Assembly (NCBI GenBank): GCA_000513555.1
Contig: ALYD01000002.1
Coordinates: 1-64,000, forward strand
From: Lachnospiraceae bacterium JC7
Lineage (GTDB): Bacteria; Bacillota; Clostridia; Lachnospirales; Lachnospiraceae
Length of the DNA: 64,000 bases
Reading direction: 5' to 3'
Shown here: in pieces, positions 17,293 through 26,188 of the stretch
Layout of the letters: each line of letters begins with the position of its first letter
How positions within the stretch are numbered: position 1 is the stretch's first letter
Notes under the pieces: generated by a model
Told to the model about the DNA's origin: nothing
The model's database searches: none
The model's input: the letters and a program-made list of their open reading frames with translations, nothing else
Translations under genes and position numbers: made by a program

Positions 17293-17739
17293 TTATTTCC
17301 TGACTCCGGTGAGGATGGATGCCACTCTGTCGTCAGAAAAAGCCTTTTCCTTTGCCTCTCTGACAGCTTCTCTGGCTTCAAGCTCCGCAAGACGCTTCTG
17401 GGTATTCTCCAGCTCCTTGAGAGTGTTCTCCAGCTTGATCTGAAGCTTCACCTGATCATGCTTAACACTATAGCTCTCTCGCTCTGCCTCATCCTTTTCT
17501 CTTTCAAATCTGCGGGTCTTCTCCTGCTCGCGGAAAAGATCATCACAGATGTTGATCTGAAGCAGTAATGCCTTAAGGTTGTCATCCAGCTTGTTATAGC
17601 TTGAAATCTGGCGCTTCAGGTCATATATCTTCTGATTAAGATAGCTTGCCACCTCATGCATATATCCCTCGGTAGCATCCCCCGAAAGCTGATAAATTTT
17701 TCCGTCGATAACAACTTCTACTGTGTTTTTCTCTGCCAT
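17293..17739 (-). CDS. zapA: Cell division protein ZapA family
   Basis: 148 residues. The N-terminal half (NTVEVVIDGKIYQLSGDATEGYMHEVASYLNQKI, residues 5-38) is the ZapA fold that binds FtsZ; the remainder is a long charged coiled coil (about 60-140). Longer than B. subtilis ZapA (about 85), as is usual in Clostridia. It stabilises the FtsZ ring at midcell. First gene of the operon zapA, U32, U32-companion, SEDS, PBP, which links it to septal wall synthesis. The promoter is seen at 17875-17903. Confidence 0.9.
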   Translation of the reverse strand: MAEKNTVEVVIDGKIYQLSGDATEGYMHEVASYLNQKIYDLKRQISSYNKLDDNLKALLLQINICDDLFREQEKTRRFEREKDEAERESYSVKHDQVKLQIKLENTLKELENTQKRLAELEAREAVREAKEKAFSDDRVASILTGVRK

Positions 17740-17874
17740 AGGTTTAATCTCTATTCCTTAATATATCGCTATTGCCTGCAATGATGCGAAGCTATTTCTT
17801 AAATAAAATGAAACTACGGACTGCTGCAAGCTACGCGTACAGCCCGGTATCTTCATAGTCGAAAAATACACCGA

Positions 17875-17903
17875 ATGTTACTACATTACCGTATATTTGT
17901 CAA
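17875..17903 (-). promoter_or_regulatory. Sigma-A promoter of the zapA operon
   Basis: On the minus strand TTGACA and TAACAT are separated by exactly 17 bases. Transcription would start near 17868, giving a leader of about 130 bases before zapA. Confidence 0.7.
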
Positions 17904-17941
17904 TCTACCTGTCTATTCTACCACATTCCATCTGTTCATGT

Positions 17942-18946
17942 TCAAAAAGATTCCTGATATGAAAGTCCCAGGTGTTTGTAGGCATTGGCAGTAGCCACAC
18001 GACCTCTCGGAGTTCTGTTTATGAGTCCGTTCATAAGAAGGTATGGCTCGTAAACATCCTCGATGGTGCCGCTGTCTTCCCCGAGAGCCGCTGCAAGAGT
18101 GTCCACTCCCACAGGACCGCCGTTGAACTTCTCGATTATGGTCAGAAGATATGTCCTGTCGTTCTGGTCAAGACCAAGCTTGTCAACATCCAGTATATCA
18201 AGCGCCGCATCCGCTGCTTCCCTGGTGATTCGTCCGCCATATCTTACATCGGCAAAATCTCTTACTCTCTTAAGCAGTCTGTTGGCAAGTCTCGGAGTTC
18301 CTCTGGAACGGAGGGCGATCCTTTCGGCTCCAGCGTCATCGATCTCAACATTCAGCACCCTTGCAGAACGGAGTACGATCTGCATAAGCTCTTCTTTGTT
18401 GTAATATTCAAGCTTCGAAATGATTCCGAAACGGTCACGGAGTGGCGCAGACAGAAGTCCGGCTCTTGTGGTGGCTCCGATAAGCGTAAATCTCGGAAGG
18501 TCAAGCCTTATGGATCTTGCAGTTGCATCCTTGCCCAGCATGATATCTATGGCGAAGTCCTCCATGGCCGGATACAGGACCTCTTCCACCTGTCGGTTGA
18601 GTCTGTGTATCTCATCCACGAAAAGCACGTCTCCCTCGGAAAGGCCGTTAAGTATCGCGGCGATCTCTCCCGGCTTCTCTATGGCAGGACCTGATGTGAC
18701 CTTTATATTGACCCCGAGCTCATTTGCTATAATGTTTGAAATTGTAGTCTTTCCCAGACCCGGAGGACCGTAAAAAAGGCAGTGATCCAGGGATTCGCCT
18801 CTGTTTTTTGCTGCAGTTATGTAGACCTTCATCATTTCCCTGAGCTTCGACTGACCGATATAGTCATCAAGCTTCTGAGGTCTTATCTTCGGTTCAAGCT
18901 GTCTGTCTTCAACCGTTTCATCCGTATTTATAATGCGACGTTCCAT
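17942..18946 (-). CDS. ruvB: Holliday junction branch migration ATPase RuvB
   Basis: 334 residues. AAA+ motor with Walker A GPPGLGKT (about 60-67), Walker B DEIHRL, sensor GATTRAG, arginine-finger region LRDRFG, and the C-terminal winged helix with [15 protein letters not shown] and TPRGRVAT. RuvB hexamers pump DNA through the RuvA-bound junction. It lies 25 bases downstream of ruvA, forming the usual pair; ruvC is not adjacent, as in Firmicutes, which use RecU or other resolvases. Confidence 0.97.
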   Translation of the reverse strand: MERRIINTDETVEDRQLEPKIRPQKLDDYIGQSKLREMMKVYITAAKNRGESLDHCLFYGPPGLGKTTISNIIANELGVNIKVTSGPAIEKPGEIAAILNGLSEGDVLFVDEIHRLNRQVEEVLYPAMEDFAIDIMLGKDATARSIRLDLPRFTLIGATTRAGLLSAPLRDRFGIISKLEYYNKEELMQIVLRSARVLNVEIDDAGAERIALRSRGTPRLANRLLKRVRDFADVRYGGRITREAADAALDILDVDKLGLDQNDRTYLLTIIEKFNGGPVGVDTLAAALGEDSGTIEDVYEPYLLMNGLINRTPRGRVATANAYKHLGLSYQESF

Positions 18947-18971
18947 CTATATAAATTCCTTTTTCATATCT

Positions 18972-19601
18972 TTACAGGAAGCTAAGATTCTTGAGACTGA
19001 GCTTCAGGATCTGATCAACAGTCATATCGGCTGTGATCTCCACCTTCTTAACAGCTCTTCCTGCTTCCATCTCCGAATATCCGAGGGCCACAAGAGCCTC
19101 TACGGCCTCCTTCTGTGCACTTCTCATGCCTAAAGCAGAGTTTGCCAATGCCGAGCTCTTTTCACTTCCATGATCCATAGCTGTACTGAAGACCTCTGTG
19201 GCATCAAGCTTATCCTTCAGATCTATGACTATCCTCTGGGCTGTCTTGCTGCCGACTCCCGGAGCCTTGGCTATGGATTTGCTGTCTCCCGTCACTATAG
19301 CCATCCTGAGATCATCCGGTGCCAGCGTACTCAGTATCCCGAGGGCCGCCTTGGGTCCCACACCACTCACAGAAAGGAGCATCGTGAACATTTCCCTGTC
19401 CTCGGGTGTCAAAAATCCGCAAAGCTCAACACCGTTCTGATTAAGGGAAAAATATGTATATATCTTAACTTCTTCACCCATGGATGGAAGTCCTGAGATC
19501 ACTGTGGCGGGAACTCTGATGCCGTATCCGATTCCCGAAGCCTCCACAACTATAAAGCCATCCTGAATTTCAGCTAATTTTCCATGTATAAAACTGATCA
19601 T
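18972..19601 (-). CDS. ruvA: Holliday junction DNA helicase subunit RuvA
   Basis: 209 residues: N-terminal OB fold (MISFIHGKLAEI, 1-62), two helix-hairpin-helix motifs (SGVGPKAALGIL and PGVGSKTAQRI, about 79-125) and a C-terminal RuvB-contacting domain (about 155-205), joined by a flexible linker. Tetramers bind four-way junctions and load RuvB. AAAGGTG precedes the ATG; ruvB follows in the same operon. Confidence 0.97.
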   Translation of the reverse strand: MISFIHGKLAEIQDGFIVVEASGIGYGIRVPATVISGLPSMGEEVKIYTYFSLNQNGVELCGFLTPEDREMFTMLLSVSGVGPKAALGILSTLAPDDLRMAIVTGDSKSIAKAPGVGSKTAQRIVIDLKDKLDATEVFSTAMDHGSEKSSALANSALGMRSAQKEAVEALVALGYSEMEAGRAVKKVEITADMTVDQILKLSLKNLSFL

Positions 19602-19709
19602 TAATTATCACCTTTAATTGATTTTTATCATTCAACAGAATATCACAACTCCCCTGTAAACGCCAGCCGATACGCCGGAACCGTATATTTTGGAGAATCT
19701 CACAAATAT

Positions 19710-19738
19710 TTGGCTAATTTTCAAGAACATGCTAGAAT
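19710..19738 (+). promoter_or_regulatory. Sigma-A promoter of the YprB-type exonuclease gene
   Basis: TTGGCT and TAGAAT with a 17-base spacer, 39 bases before the TTG start codon at 19777. Confidence 0.65.
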
Positions 19739-19776
19739 TTTTCTGACACTGATTTTGTTCGAGAGAAAGGAATACC

Positions 19777-20862
19777 TTGATTCGCATAGAAAAACCCGTT
19801 GAACTGAATACGACCTTTGATCTTTCGCTGATCGCACCGCCGGAAGACATCATGTTTTTTGATATCGAGACCACAGGACTGTCTGCATGGAAGTCAGGCT
19901 TATATCTCATTGGCCTTCTGACCTACGATGACGGCTGGAAGCTTATTCAGTATTTCTGTGAAGATGTTTCAGACGAAGTCACGGTACTCGGTAATTTCTT
20001 CACCCTGCTTTCTACGAAAAAGATCCTCATATCCTTTAACGGAGACGGTTTCGATATCCCGTTCATCAGCAGAATGGTCGAGCAGTATGAACTTCCCTAT
20101 TCCTTTGATAATGTTGAGAGCTTCGACATTTTCAAAAAGATCCGTCCCCTGAAAAAGCTTCTGGAACTGCCGAATCTCAAGCTTAAGACCTGCGAGAAAT
20201 ATCTCGGGATCTACCGTGAAGATCAGTTTTCCGGCGGAGATCTCATAAATGTATATTTCGACTGGCAGAAGGACCCTACAGAAGAAAAGCTCAGCTGTCT
20301 CCTTCTTCACAATGCAGAAGATATTGAGAACATGCCCAATGTCCTTCCCATACTGAACTATATCTATGCTTTGACCGGAGACTTTTCACTTAAATCCCGG
20401 GAGCTTGTGGAGCTGCCATCAACTGAAAAAAAGGTGCTGAGCCTTACATACAGCTGCCTCCCCGTTCCCGTACCTCTCGATATAAAGCTTGATAACTGGT
20501 TCATAAACATCACTGGGCCGGAACTAAATCTTTGTGCGGAGCTTTACGAAGGCGAGCTCAAATTCTTCTACCCGGACTATCAGAATTACTACTATCTTCC
20601 TATGGAGGACAAAGCCATCCATAAATCTGTTGCGGAATTCGTTGACAGAAAATACAGAAAAAAGGCCTGTGCAAAGAACTGCTATCAGAAGGTAAACGGC
20701 CTCTTCCTGCCGGAACCGGAGCCTGTTTTCTCACCGGCACTTCTGAAGGAATATAAAGATAACCTGCTCTATGCAAAGTTTGACGAAGCGCTGTTCTGTG
20801 ATGACACTCTTGCCGGAAATTATCTTAGATCCGTCATCAGCCGGCTGAAGATACATGCCTAG
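19777..20862 (+). CDS. YprB-type ribonuclease H-like exonuclease
   Basis: 361 residues, starting at TTG (19777) with AAAGG seven bases upstream. The N-terminal half (about 20-195) is a DEDD 3'-5' exonuclease fold: FFDIETTGLS supplies the first Asp and Glu, SFNGDGFDIPFI the second Asp, and HNAEDIENM the last Asp with its preceding His. This matches the RNase_H_2 domain of B. subtilis YprB. The C-terminal half (200-361) has no recognised domain; it is Tyr-rich (YPDYQNYYYLPM). It probably trims nucleic acid in repair or RNA turnover. Transcribed divergently from ruvAB and convergent with the leuC-type gene. Confidence 0.85.
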   Translation: MIRIEKPVELNTTFDLSLIAPPEDIMFFDIETTGLSAWKSGLYLIGLLTYDDGWKLIQYFCEDVSDEVTVLGNFFTLLSTKKILISFNGDGFDIPFISRMVEQYELPYSFDNVESFDIFKKIRPLKKLLELPNLKLKTCEKYLGIYREDQFSGGDLINVYFDWQKDPTEEKLSCLLLHNAEDIENMPNVLPILNYIYALTGDFSLKSRELVELPSTEKKVLSLTYSCLPVPVPLDIKLDNWFINITGPELNLCAELYEGELKFFYPDYQNYYYLPMEDKAIHKSVAEFVDRKYRKKACAKNCYQKVNGLFLPEPEPVFSPALLKEYKDNLLYAKFDEALFCDDTLAGNYLRSVISRLKIHA

Positions 20863-20945
20863 TCATGCCATTTATCCTGCATAGAAAAAGCTGTTTTCAG
20901 AACAGTTTCACTGTACAGCTCTTCAACCGGGACCGGACATAAAAC

Positions 20946-20987
20946 AAGCTCCTCATATATCGGCATCACGCCGGTATATGGGGAGCT
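20946..20987. terminator. Bidirectional terminator between exonuclease and leuC-type genes
   Basis: A long interrupted stem (AGCTCCtCATATAtCGGC with GCCGgTATATGgGGAGCT) lies between two converging genes. T-rich tracts follow on both strands, weakly (GTTATTATC on plus, TGTTTTAT on minus). Confidence 0.6.
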
Positions 20988-21095
20988 GTTATTATCTTTA
21001 TCAGGAAAACATCCTATAAAGCAGATTCCATGATAGACCCGTTCCTGTCCCGGTTTTCATAAACGCTCTGAACACTCCGGGGAAATGATCCGGTT

Positions 21096-22337
21096 CTACG
21101 CTGTGATCTTTCCGGCGACAGCACTCTTTGCAGCAGTCACAGGAGAAGCGAGGTAAATATTGACCTTGGAGGTACCCATCCTTCCGAGGAAATTTCTGTT
21201 GTTTGTAGCCACCACAGTCTCACCGTCAGTAAGGATTCCGCCGGAACGTCCGCAGCAAAGTCCACAGCCCGGATTCATGATTATGGCGCCTGCCTCATTG
21301 AAGATCTTCATGATGCCTTCATGAACCGCATCGAGATAAACAGAGCGGCTGGCCGGGGTCACAATAAGTTTCACGTACGGTGCCACCTTCTTCCCCTTAA
21401 GTATCTCAGCCGCAGCTCTCAGATCCTCGAGACGTCCGTTGGTGCAGGAACCGATGAAGACCTGATCTATGACGATATCCTTAAGTTCGGAGACCGGTCT
21501 TATCTTGTCCACCTGGGACGGGCAGGCGGCAACGGGAACGAAGTCCTCCGCCTTGTAATCGAGGACCATCGCATAGTCCCCGTCATTGTCATCGGTGAAG
21601 CAGCCGTGCTCTTCATCAAGAGGCACACCGGAAAACTCCGCCGTCTTCTCATCAGGATAGAAAAGTCCGCACTTTGCACCGGCCTCGATGGTCATGTTGG
21701 CCATGGTAAGCCTTGATGCAACAGACATTTCCTTCACAGTATCCCCTGCGAACTCCATAGCCTTATAGGTAGCTCCGGCTGCAGTGAGATCTCCTATGAT
21801 CCTGAGAATAATATCCTTCGATGTAACACCATCTCTCAGTTTACCGTTAATGTTTATCCTTATGGTCTCAGGCACCTTGATCCAGAGCTCTCCTGTTCCC
21901 AGGATCCCCGCCATCTCCGTATAGCCGATTCCTGTAGAAAACGCTCCGACTCCGCCATAGGTCACTGTATGGGAGTCAGTACCGAAAACTATATCTCCCG
22001 GGGTCGCATAGCGAAGCTCAGGCATGAGCTGATGACAGATTCCGTCGGCTCTGTGGATATGCTCTATTCCCTGCTCCTTTGCGAACTCGTCCCCGCGTCT
22101 GAAGTGTCTCGTGTCATCCACCTGACTGGCCGGTACCATGTGATCGTAAATGATGACCACCTTATCGGTGTCCCAAACCTTCTTGAAACCCATCTCATGG
22201 AACTTGTCCGCCACAAAAGGGATAAAAATGTCATGGATCATGACTCTGTCCGGCTTTACGAAGACAATGTCTCCGGCCTTTACGCTGTCATCATGAACAT
22301 TTCTTCTGATTATTTTTTCAATAAGTGTTGCTCCCAA
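21096..22337 (-). CDS. Aconitase-superfamily dehydratase large subunit, second (paralogous) pair
   Basis: 413 residues from a TTG at 22337 with AAAGGAG six bases upstream; the result (MGATLIEKII) aligns with LeuC N-termini, unlike a start 10 codons earlier. The 4Fe-4S ligands are present in GSCTNGRLEDLR and PGCGLCCG. The GTDSHTVTYGG and HASP-like substrate motifs are in place. LeuC/HacA-type enzymes dehydrate and rehydrate C2/C3 hydroxy acids such as isopropylmalate, citramalate or homocitrate. It is the last gene of a four-gene operon and pairs with the small subunit 43 bases upstream. Which of the two pairs serves leucine synthesis is discussed under the small subunits; the substrate of this one is open. 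Confidence 0.85.
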   Translation of the reverse strand: MGATLIEKIIRRNVHDDSVKAGDIVFVKPDRVMIHDIFIPFVADKFHEMGFKKVWDTDKVVIIYDHMVPASQVDDTRHFRRGDEFAKEQGIEHIHRADGICHQLMPELRYATPGDIVFGTDSHTVTYGGVGAFSTGIGYTEMAGILGTGELWIKVPETIRININGKLRDGVTSKDIILRIIGDLTAAGATYKAMEFAGDTVKEMSVASRLTMANMTIEAGAKCGLFYPDEKTAEFSGVPLDEEHGCFTDDNDGDYAMVLDYKAEDFVPVAACPSQVDKIRPVSELKDIVIDQVFIGSCTNGRLEDLRAAAEILKGKKVAPYVKLIVTPASRSVYLDAVHEGIMKIFNEAGAIIMNPGCGLCCGRSGGILTDGETVVATNNRNFLGRMGTSKVNIYLASPVTAAKSAVAGKITA

Positions 22338-22380
22338 GATATACTCCTTTGTCTCCCGATCTTTCAAAGAATTGCATCAA

Positions 22381-22872
22381 CTATATCAGTCCGTTCCGCT
22401 TCTTCATGGCATTAACGAGACCGCCGTCATTCAGGATATCCATGAGATTGTCCGGCAGAGAGCCTATCTTATAGGAAACTCCCTTATACCGGATCTCCTG
22501 TCCCGGTATAACTGTAAGCTCGTCACCCTCTTTAACAACGTCCTGGATATCACTGTTTTCTATAAGAAGAAGTCCGTTATTGATGGAGTTTCTATAGAAG
22601 ATTCTGGCGAAGGACTTCGCGATAACGCAGCTTACCCCCAGGGCCTTTATGACCTCCGGCGCCTGCTCTCTCGAGGAACCGCAGCCGAAATTGTTGCCTG
22701 CCACGATTATATCCCCCTTACTGATCAGTGACGGAAGCTCCGGACGGAGCGGATAAAATCCGTACTGTCTCATATCATCGATGGTCTTTAATGCAAGATA
22801 TTCTGTAGGGATGATGATGTCCGTATCTATATCGTCTCCCAATACAAATACCTTTCCAGTAAATGTTGCCAT
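22381..22872 (-). CDS. Aconitase-superfamily dehydratase small subunit, second pair
   Basis: 163 residues, LeuD/HacB swivel-domain type: [15 protein letters not shown] near the start, then [14 protein letters not shown] and [15 protein letters not shown], all hallmarks of the family. Substrate choice in such small subunits has been tied to the YLxx loop (YLVY in isopropylmalate isomerase, YLRT in homoaconitase). Here the loop is YLAL, differing from the YLLY of the sibling at 24192-24665, so it may handle another substrate. GGAGG precedes the ATG. Confidence 0.85.
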   Translation of the reverse strand: MATFTGKVFVLGDDIDTDIIIPTEYLALKTIDDMRQYGFYPLRPELPSLISKGDIIVAGNNFGCGSSREQAPEVIKALGVSCVIAKSFARIFYRNSINNGLLLIENSDIQDVVKEGDELTVIPGQEIRYKGVSYKIGSLPDNLMDILNDGGLVNAMKKRNGLI

Positions 22873-22951
22873 TCAAACCTCCGTTAATTTATTCGTCACA
22901 CTGAAGTCCGGTCCACACAGGCTCTTATGTGACTCACCGTTTTAAACATCA

Positions 22952-24190
22952 CTATGCTCTTGTGATCTTTCCTGCAATCGCCGAAGCTGTAACTGTGGCT
23001 GCGGATCCAAGATATACAAAGGAATTCTTGTCTCCGGCTCTGCCCTTGAAGTTACGGGTACCGGTACTGATGAGAGTCTCCCCCTCACCGATGACACCCT
23101 GACAGCTTCCCCAGCATACACTGCAGTTTGAGTTCACAACGATGGCTCCTGCCTCCATGAATATGTCAATGATCCCTTCCTCCAGTGCCTGTGCATATAC
23201 GTCACGGCTTGCCGGCGAAACAAGGAATCTCACTCCCGGTGCCACCTTCTTTCCCTTGATGATGGATGCTCCCAGTCTCAGGTCCTCGATACGACCGTTG
23301 TTGCAGGAACCCAAAAAGGCTTCGTTTATCTCCACATCCTTCACTTCCTCAACGGGAGAAATATTGTCAACGAAATGAGGCTTTGCCACAACCGGCACGA
23401 TGTCTCCCATGTCAATGTCATAGACCTTCTCAAACTTCGCATCAGGATCACTTACGAAGCCGTCAACAGCTTCTCTGCCATGCTCTCTCAGATAAGCCTT
23501 GGCTATATCATCGACCTCCATAAGTCCTGTCTTGGCACCTGCCTCAACGCAGAGATTGCAGATACAGATCCTGTCTGACATGGTGAGATTTTTCATGCCC
23601 GGTCCCACAAATTCCATGGCCTTGTAGTTCGCTCCGTTGGCACCTATCATTCCGATGATGGTAAGTATCAGATCCCTTGCTGTTGCGCCGTTTTTAAGCT
23701 CGCCTGTCAGATTGAATCTCAGGGTCTCCGGTGCCAGCACCCAGGACTTTCCTGTCACCATGGCATAAAGATAATCCGTACATCCTACTCCGGTACCGAA
23801 TGCTCCGAGCTCTCCGTAGGAACAGGTATGGCTGTCAGCTCCGAAGATGAGCTCCTTTGGATTTATATATTTCTCGATCATGATCTCATGACAGATTCCG
23901 TCACCTTCGTGAAGTGTGATGCCGTTCTCTCTTGCAAAATCGCGCATCTTCTTCTGTGAAGCGGCTGTCTTCGGACTGTCGCAGGGAACATTGTGATCCA
24001 TGATCCAGATAAGCTTGTTCTTATCGTAGATCTTCTTATTCTTAAGCTTGTTGTACATATCTATGGTGAGATGTGTGGTGCCGTCGTTGCTCATAAGATG
24101 GTCAAGCTCCACCACATAGATATTACCTGCATGAGCTTCTTCGACACCTGCAGCTCTTGCTATTATCTTTTCAGCTATAGTCATTCCCAT
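22952..24190 (-). CDS. leuC: 3-isopropylmalate dehydratase large subunit (LeuC type)
   Basis: 412 residues; ATG at 24190 with GGAGA upstream gives MGMTIAEKII, matching LeuC N-termini (a start 12 codons earlier reads into the previous gene). Cluster ligands lie in GSCNNGRIEDLR and NSNCSVCWG; GADSHTCSYGELGAFGTG is the family signature. With the small subunit it isomerises 2- and 3-isopropylmalate. It starts one base after the stop of the small-subunit gene (TGAtATG), so the pair is translationally coupled. leuA and leuB are not in the window. Confidence 0.87.
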   Translation of the reverse strand: MGMTIAEKIIARAAGVEEAHAGNIYVVELDHLMSNDGTTHLTIDMYNKLKNKKIYDKNKLIWIMDHNVPCDSPKTAASQKKMRDFARENGITLHEGDGICHEIMIEKYINPKELIFGADSHTCSYGELGAFGTGVGCTDYLYAMVTGKSWVLAPETLRFNLTGELKNGATARDLILTIIGMIGANGANYKAMEFVGPGMKNLTMSDRICICNLCVEAGAKTGLMEVDDIAKAYLREHGREAVDGFVSDPDAKFEKVYDIDMGDIVPVVAKPHFVDNISPVEEVKDVEINEAFLGSCNNGRIEDLRLGASIIKGKKVAPGVRFLVSPASRDVYAQALEEGIIDIFMEAGAIVVNSNCSVCWGSCQGVIGEGETLISTGTRNFKGRAGDKNSFVYLGSAATVTASAIAGKITRA

Positions 24191-24191
24191 A

Positions 24192-24665
24192 TCAGATCTC
24201 CTTCTCCAGTGAAGCCAGAAGTCCACCCTGATCGAGGATGTTCTTCATATACTCAGGAACTTTGGTGCAGCTGTACTTCACACCGGCAACCTCTGCATAG
24301 CCCTCTTCCATATTAAGAGTGATCTCGTCTCCGGTCTTCACGTGATCATAGATGTCACTGCAGATTATGACCGGAACTCCGAGATTTATGGAATTACGGT
24401 AAAAAATACGTGCAAATGATTTTGCCAGAACAGCTTTGATACCACATGCCTTCAGTACTGCCGGAGCCTGCTCTCTCGATGATCCGCAGCCGAAATTCTC
24501 GTCTGCCACGATGAAATCTCCCGGTTCAACACATTTGATGAACTCAGAGTCCAGTGACTCAAAGGCGTGGACTTTCATTTCCTCAATAGTAGGATAAAGA
24601 AGATACTGAGACGCGATTATCTGATCTGTATCTACATCCTTTCCATATTTAAAAACTTTTCCCAT
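24192..24665 (-). CDS. leuD: 3-isopropylmalate dehydratase small subunit (LeuD type)
   Basis: 157 residues, first gene of the four-gene dehydratase operon. Family motifs [28 protein letters not shown] and [15 protein letters not shown] are present. The YLLY loop is close to the YLVY of isopropylmalate isomerases, favouring leucine biosynthesis for this pair (inference). AGGAGA lies before the ATG. It is divergently arranged with the LysR gene, which is its likely regulator. Confidence 0.87.
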   Translation of the reverse strand: MGKVFKYGKDVDTDQIIASQYLLYPTIEEMKVHAFESLDSEFIKCVEPGDFIVADENFGCGSSREQAPAVLKACGIKAVLAKSFARIFYRNSINLGVPVIICSDIYDHVKTGDEITLNMEEGYAEVAGVKYSCTKVPEYMKNILDQGGLLASLEKEI

Positions 24666-24749
24666 ATAAATCTCCTGTTCTATAACTCACTTAATAAATC
24701 AGCACCACTACAGCATAAGTCCTACGCCTTGCTCCGCAATGCTACAGGC

Positions 24750-24788
24750 ATCTCGAATCCGCGCTATCGCGCTACTTCTCGATGCAGT
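24750..24788 (-). promoter_or_regulatory. GC-rich hairpin in the leuD operon leader
   Basis: GCATC/GATGC, then CGAA/TTC with small internal loops, and GCGC/GCGC can pair around TATC. It is about 85 bases before leuD in the untranslated leader. No T run follows, so it is not a terminator; role unknown. Confidence 0.4.
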
Positions 24789-24903
24789 AAATACTTAACA
24801 AATTTTAGGCAAAAACAACTATCTGACTCAGTTAAATCAACTATAACATCCGTCATTATATAATTCTAATATATGTTTATGATGCTTATCATATTCTATA
24901 GTT

Positions 24904-24931
24904 ATTATACCACCCCTAAAATTCAACTCAA
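24904..24931 (-). promoter_or_regulatory. Candidate promoter of the leuD-leuC operon
   Basis: On the minus strand TTGAGT and TATAAT are separated by 16 bases. One ATAGTTAT repeat overlaps the -10 and the other lies just upstream of the -35, the usual location for LysR-type activator binding. Confidence 0.55.
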
Positions 24932-24969
24932 ACGCCCCATAGTTATATTTATACATGTAATAAATAATC

Positions 24970-24998
24970 TTGTGTTATGGCGGCAATCTGTGTTATAT
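24970..24998 (+). promoter_or_regulatory. Candidate promoter of the lysR gene
   Basis: TTGTGT and TTATAT with a 17-base spacer, about 80 bases before the lysR start. The CTGTGTTA half of an inverted repeat overlaps the -10, consistent with autoregulation. Confidence 0.5.
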
Positions 24999-25083
24999 TA
25001 CTGATGATTTCGATTAATACAAGGAATATCGCGTTACGTAACACAGGATGTGGACGTATCGCTCAGAAGAAGGGGGACATCCG

Positions 25084-25968
25084 ATGGATCAGAACTTATC
25101 AGGCTACAAGATCTTTTATGAAGTTGCAAGTTGCGGCAATATCTCAAAAGCCGCTAAGAAGCTCTATATTTCACAGCCGGCGATTTCCAAGTCTATTGTT
25201 AAACTTGAGGACGGTCTCGACACCAAGCTGTTCCACCGTAATTCCCGAGGAGTAACATTAACTGAGGAAGGACAGCTCCTTTATAAATACATAAAGGATG
25301 CCTTCGACAACATCAACAATGCTGAAGTTGAACTGAAGCGTATGAAGGAATTCAACATCGGTCACATTCAGATCGGTGTTTCAAATACTCTGTGCCGTTA
25401 TATCCTTCTTCCATACCTCCAGAAGTTTATGGAAAAGTTCCCTAATATCCGTGTGTCAGTCAATACACAGGCCACAGCACAGACCCTTAACCTCATCGAA
25501 GCCAAGAAGATCGATGTAGGTCTTACTGCCGAGCCGAAATCAAGACGTCCTGAGATCCGTTTCGTACACTCAAGACAGATCCATGATGTATTCGTTGCCA
25601 CACCTCAGTACCTTGAGAATCTGAGATCCATCTGCGGTCCTGATTTCAATGTCTTTGAAGAGGCAAATCTCATGCTCCTTGACCAGAACAATATGACAAG
25701 ACGTCATATCGACGATTATTTCAAGGCCATGAACATCGAGCCTTCACAGATCCTCGAAGTAACAACCATGGATCTTCTTATCGAGTTTGCAAAGATCGGT
25801 ATCGGTGTAAGCTGTGTTGTTCGTGAGCTTGTTCAGAAGGAGATCGATGCAGGAACTCTCGTTGAGCTTCCGTTACAGCTCCCTATCCCGTCAAGAAACA
25901 TCGGATTCGTTTACAATACAGGAAATACCTCAAAGTCACTGGATGCATTCCTCAGTGTTCTGGAGTAA
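25084..25968 (+). CDS. LysR-family transcriptional regulator, divergent from the leu-type operon
   Basis: 294 residues from the ATG at 25084 (GGGGGAC upstream). N-terminal winged HTH: YKIFYEVASCGNISKAAKKLYISQPAISKSI (read in two parts, residues 6-37), then the linker helix and an effector-binding domain (about 90-290) with a typical IGVSNTLCRYILLPYL start. Divergence from a dehydratase operon suggests it senses an intermediate of branched-chain amino acid or related hydroxy-acid metabolism, as LeuO/IlvY-type or CbbR-type regulators do. Terminator at 26016-26046. Confidence 0.9.
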   Translation: MDQNLSGYKIFYEVASCGNISKAAKKLYISQPAISKSIVKLEDGLDTKLFHRNSRGVTLTEEGQLLYKYIKDAFDNINNAEVELKRMKEFNIGHIQIGVSNTLCRYILLPYLQKFMEKFPNIRVSVNTQATAQTLNLIEAKKIDVGLTAEPKSRRPEIRFVHSRQIHDVFVATPQYLENLRSICGPDFNVFEEANLMLLDQNNMTRRHIDDYFKAMNIEPSQILEVTTMDLLIEFAKIGIGVSCVVRELVQKEIDAGTLVELPLQLPIPSRNIGFVYNTGNTSKSLDAFLSVLE

Positions 25969-26015
25969 TTTATCGGATTTGGATCATCTTCTCGCAATGC
26001 GTATGTATAATATTT

Positions 26016-26046
26016 AGACCATCGTCTCATGGACGATGGTCTTTTT
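26016..26046 (+). terminator. Terminator of the lysR gene
   Basis: AGACCATCGTC pairs with GACGATGGTCT around a short loop and is followed by five T. Confidence 0.9.
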
Positions 26047-26188
26047 CTGTGGTAGAATCATTCATTGAGCGCAATCGAACACTGTTGCTCATAGATCAAG
26101 TTTCAGGGAATGTGAATGTCTACAGGAAGAGACATTGGCATGATAAAATAGAAAACCTGTGACGATTTTTCAGAAGGAGTTTATATAC

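Larger units (their letters stand above)
24666..25083. other. Divergent regulatory region between leuD operon and lysR
   Basis: 418 bases without a gene. It contains a candidate promoter for each direction, direct repeats TATAGTTAT (24897-24905) and CATAGTTAT (24939-24947) 42 bases apart, inverted CTGTGTTA/TAACACAG (24988-24995, 25039-25046), the palindrome GTTACGTAAC (25033-25042), and a leader hairpin at 24750-24788. No T-box signature or downstream T tract is visible in the roughly 230-base leu leader. Confidence 0.65.

Noticed and set aside
19632-19910. 92-codon minus-strand frame across the exonuclease promoter
   Set aside because: Antisense shadow of the exonuclease N-terminus and its promoter, without a start signal.
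24666-24896. T-box or leucine leader peptide before leuD
   Set aside because: No T-box sequence, no antiterminator/terminator pair and no Leu-rich short frame are visible.
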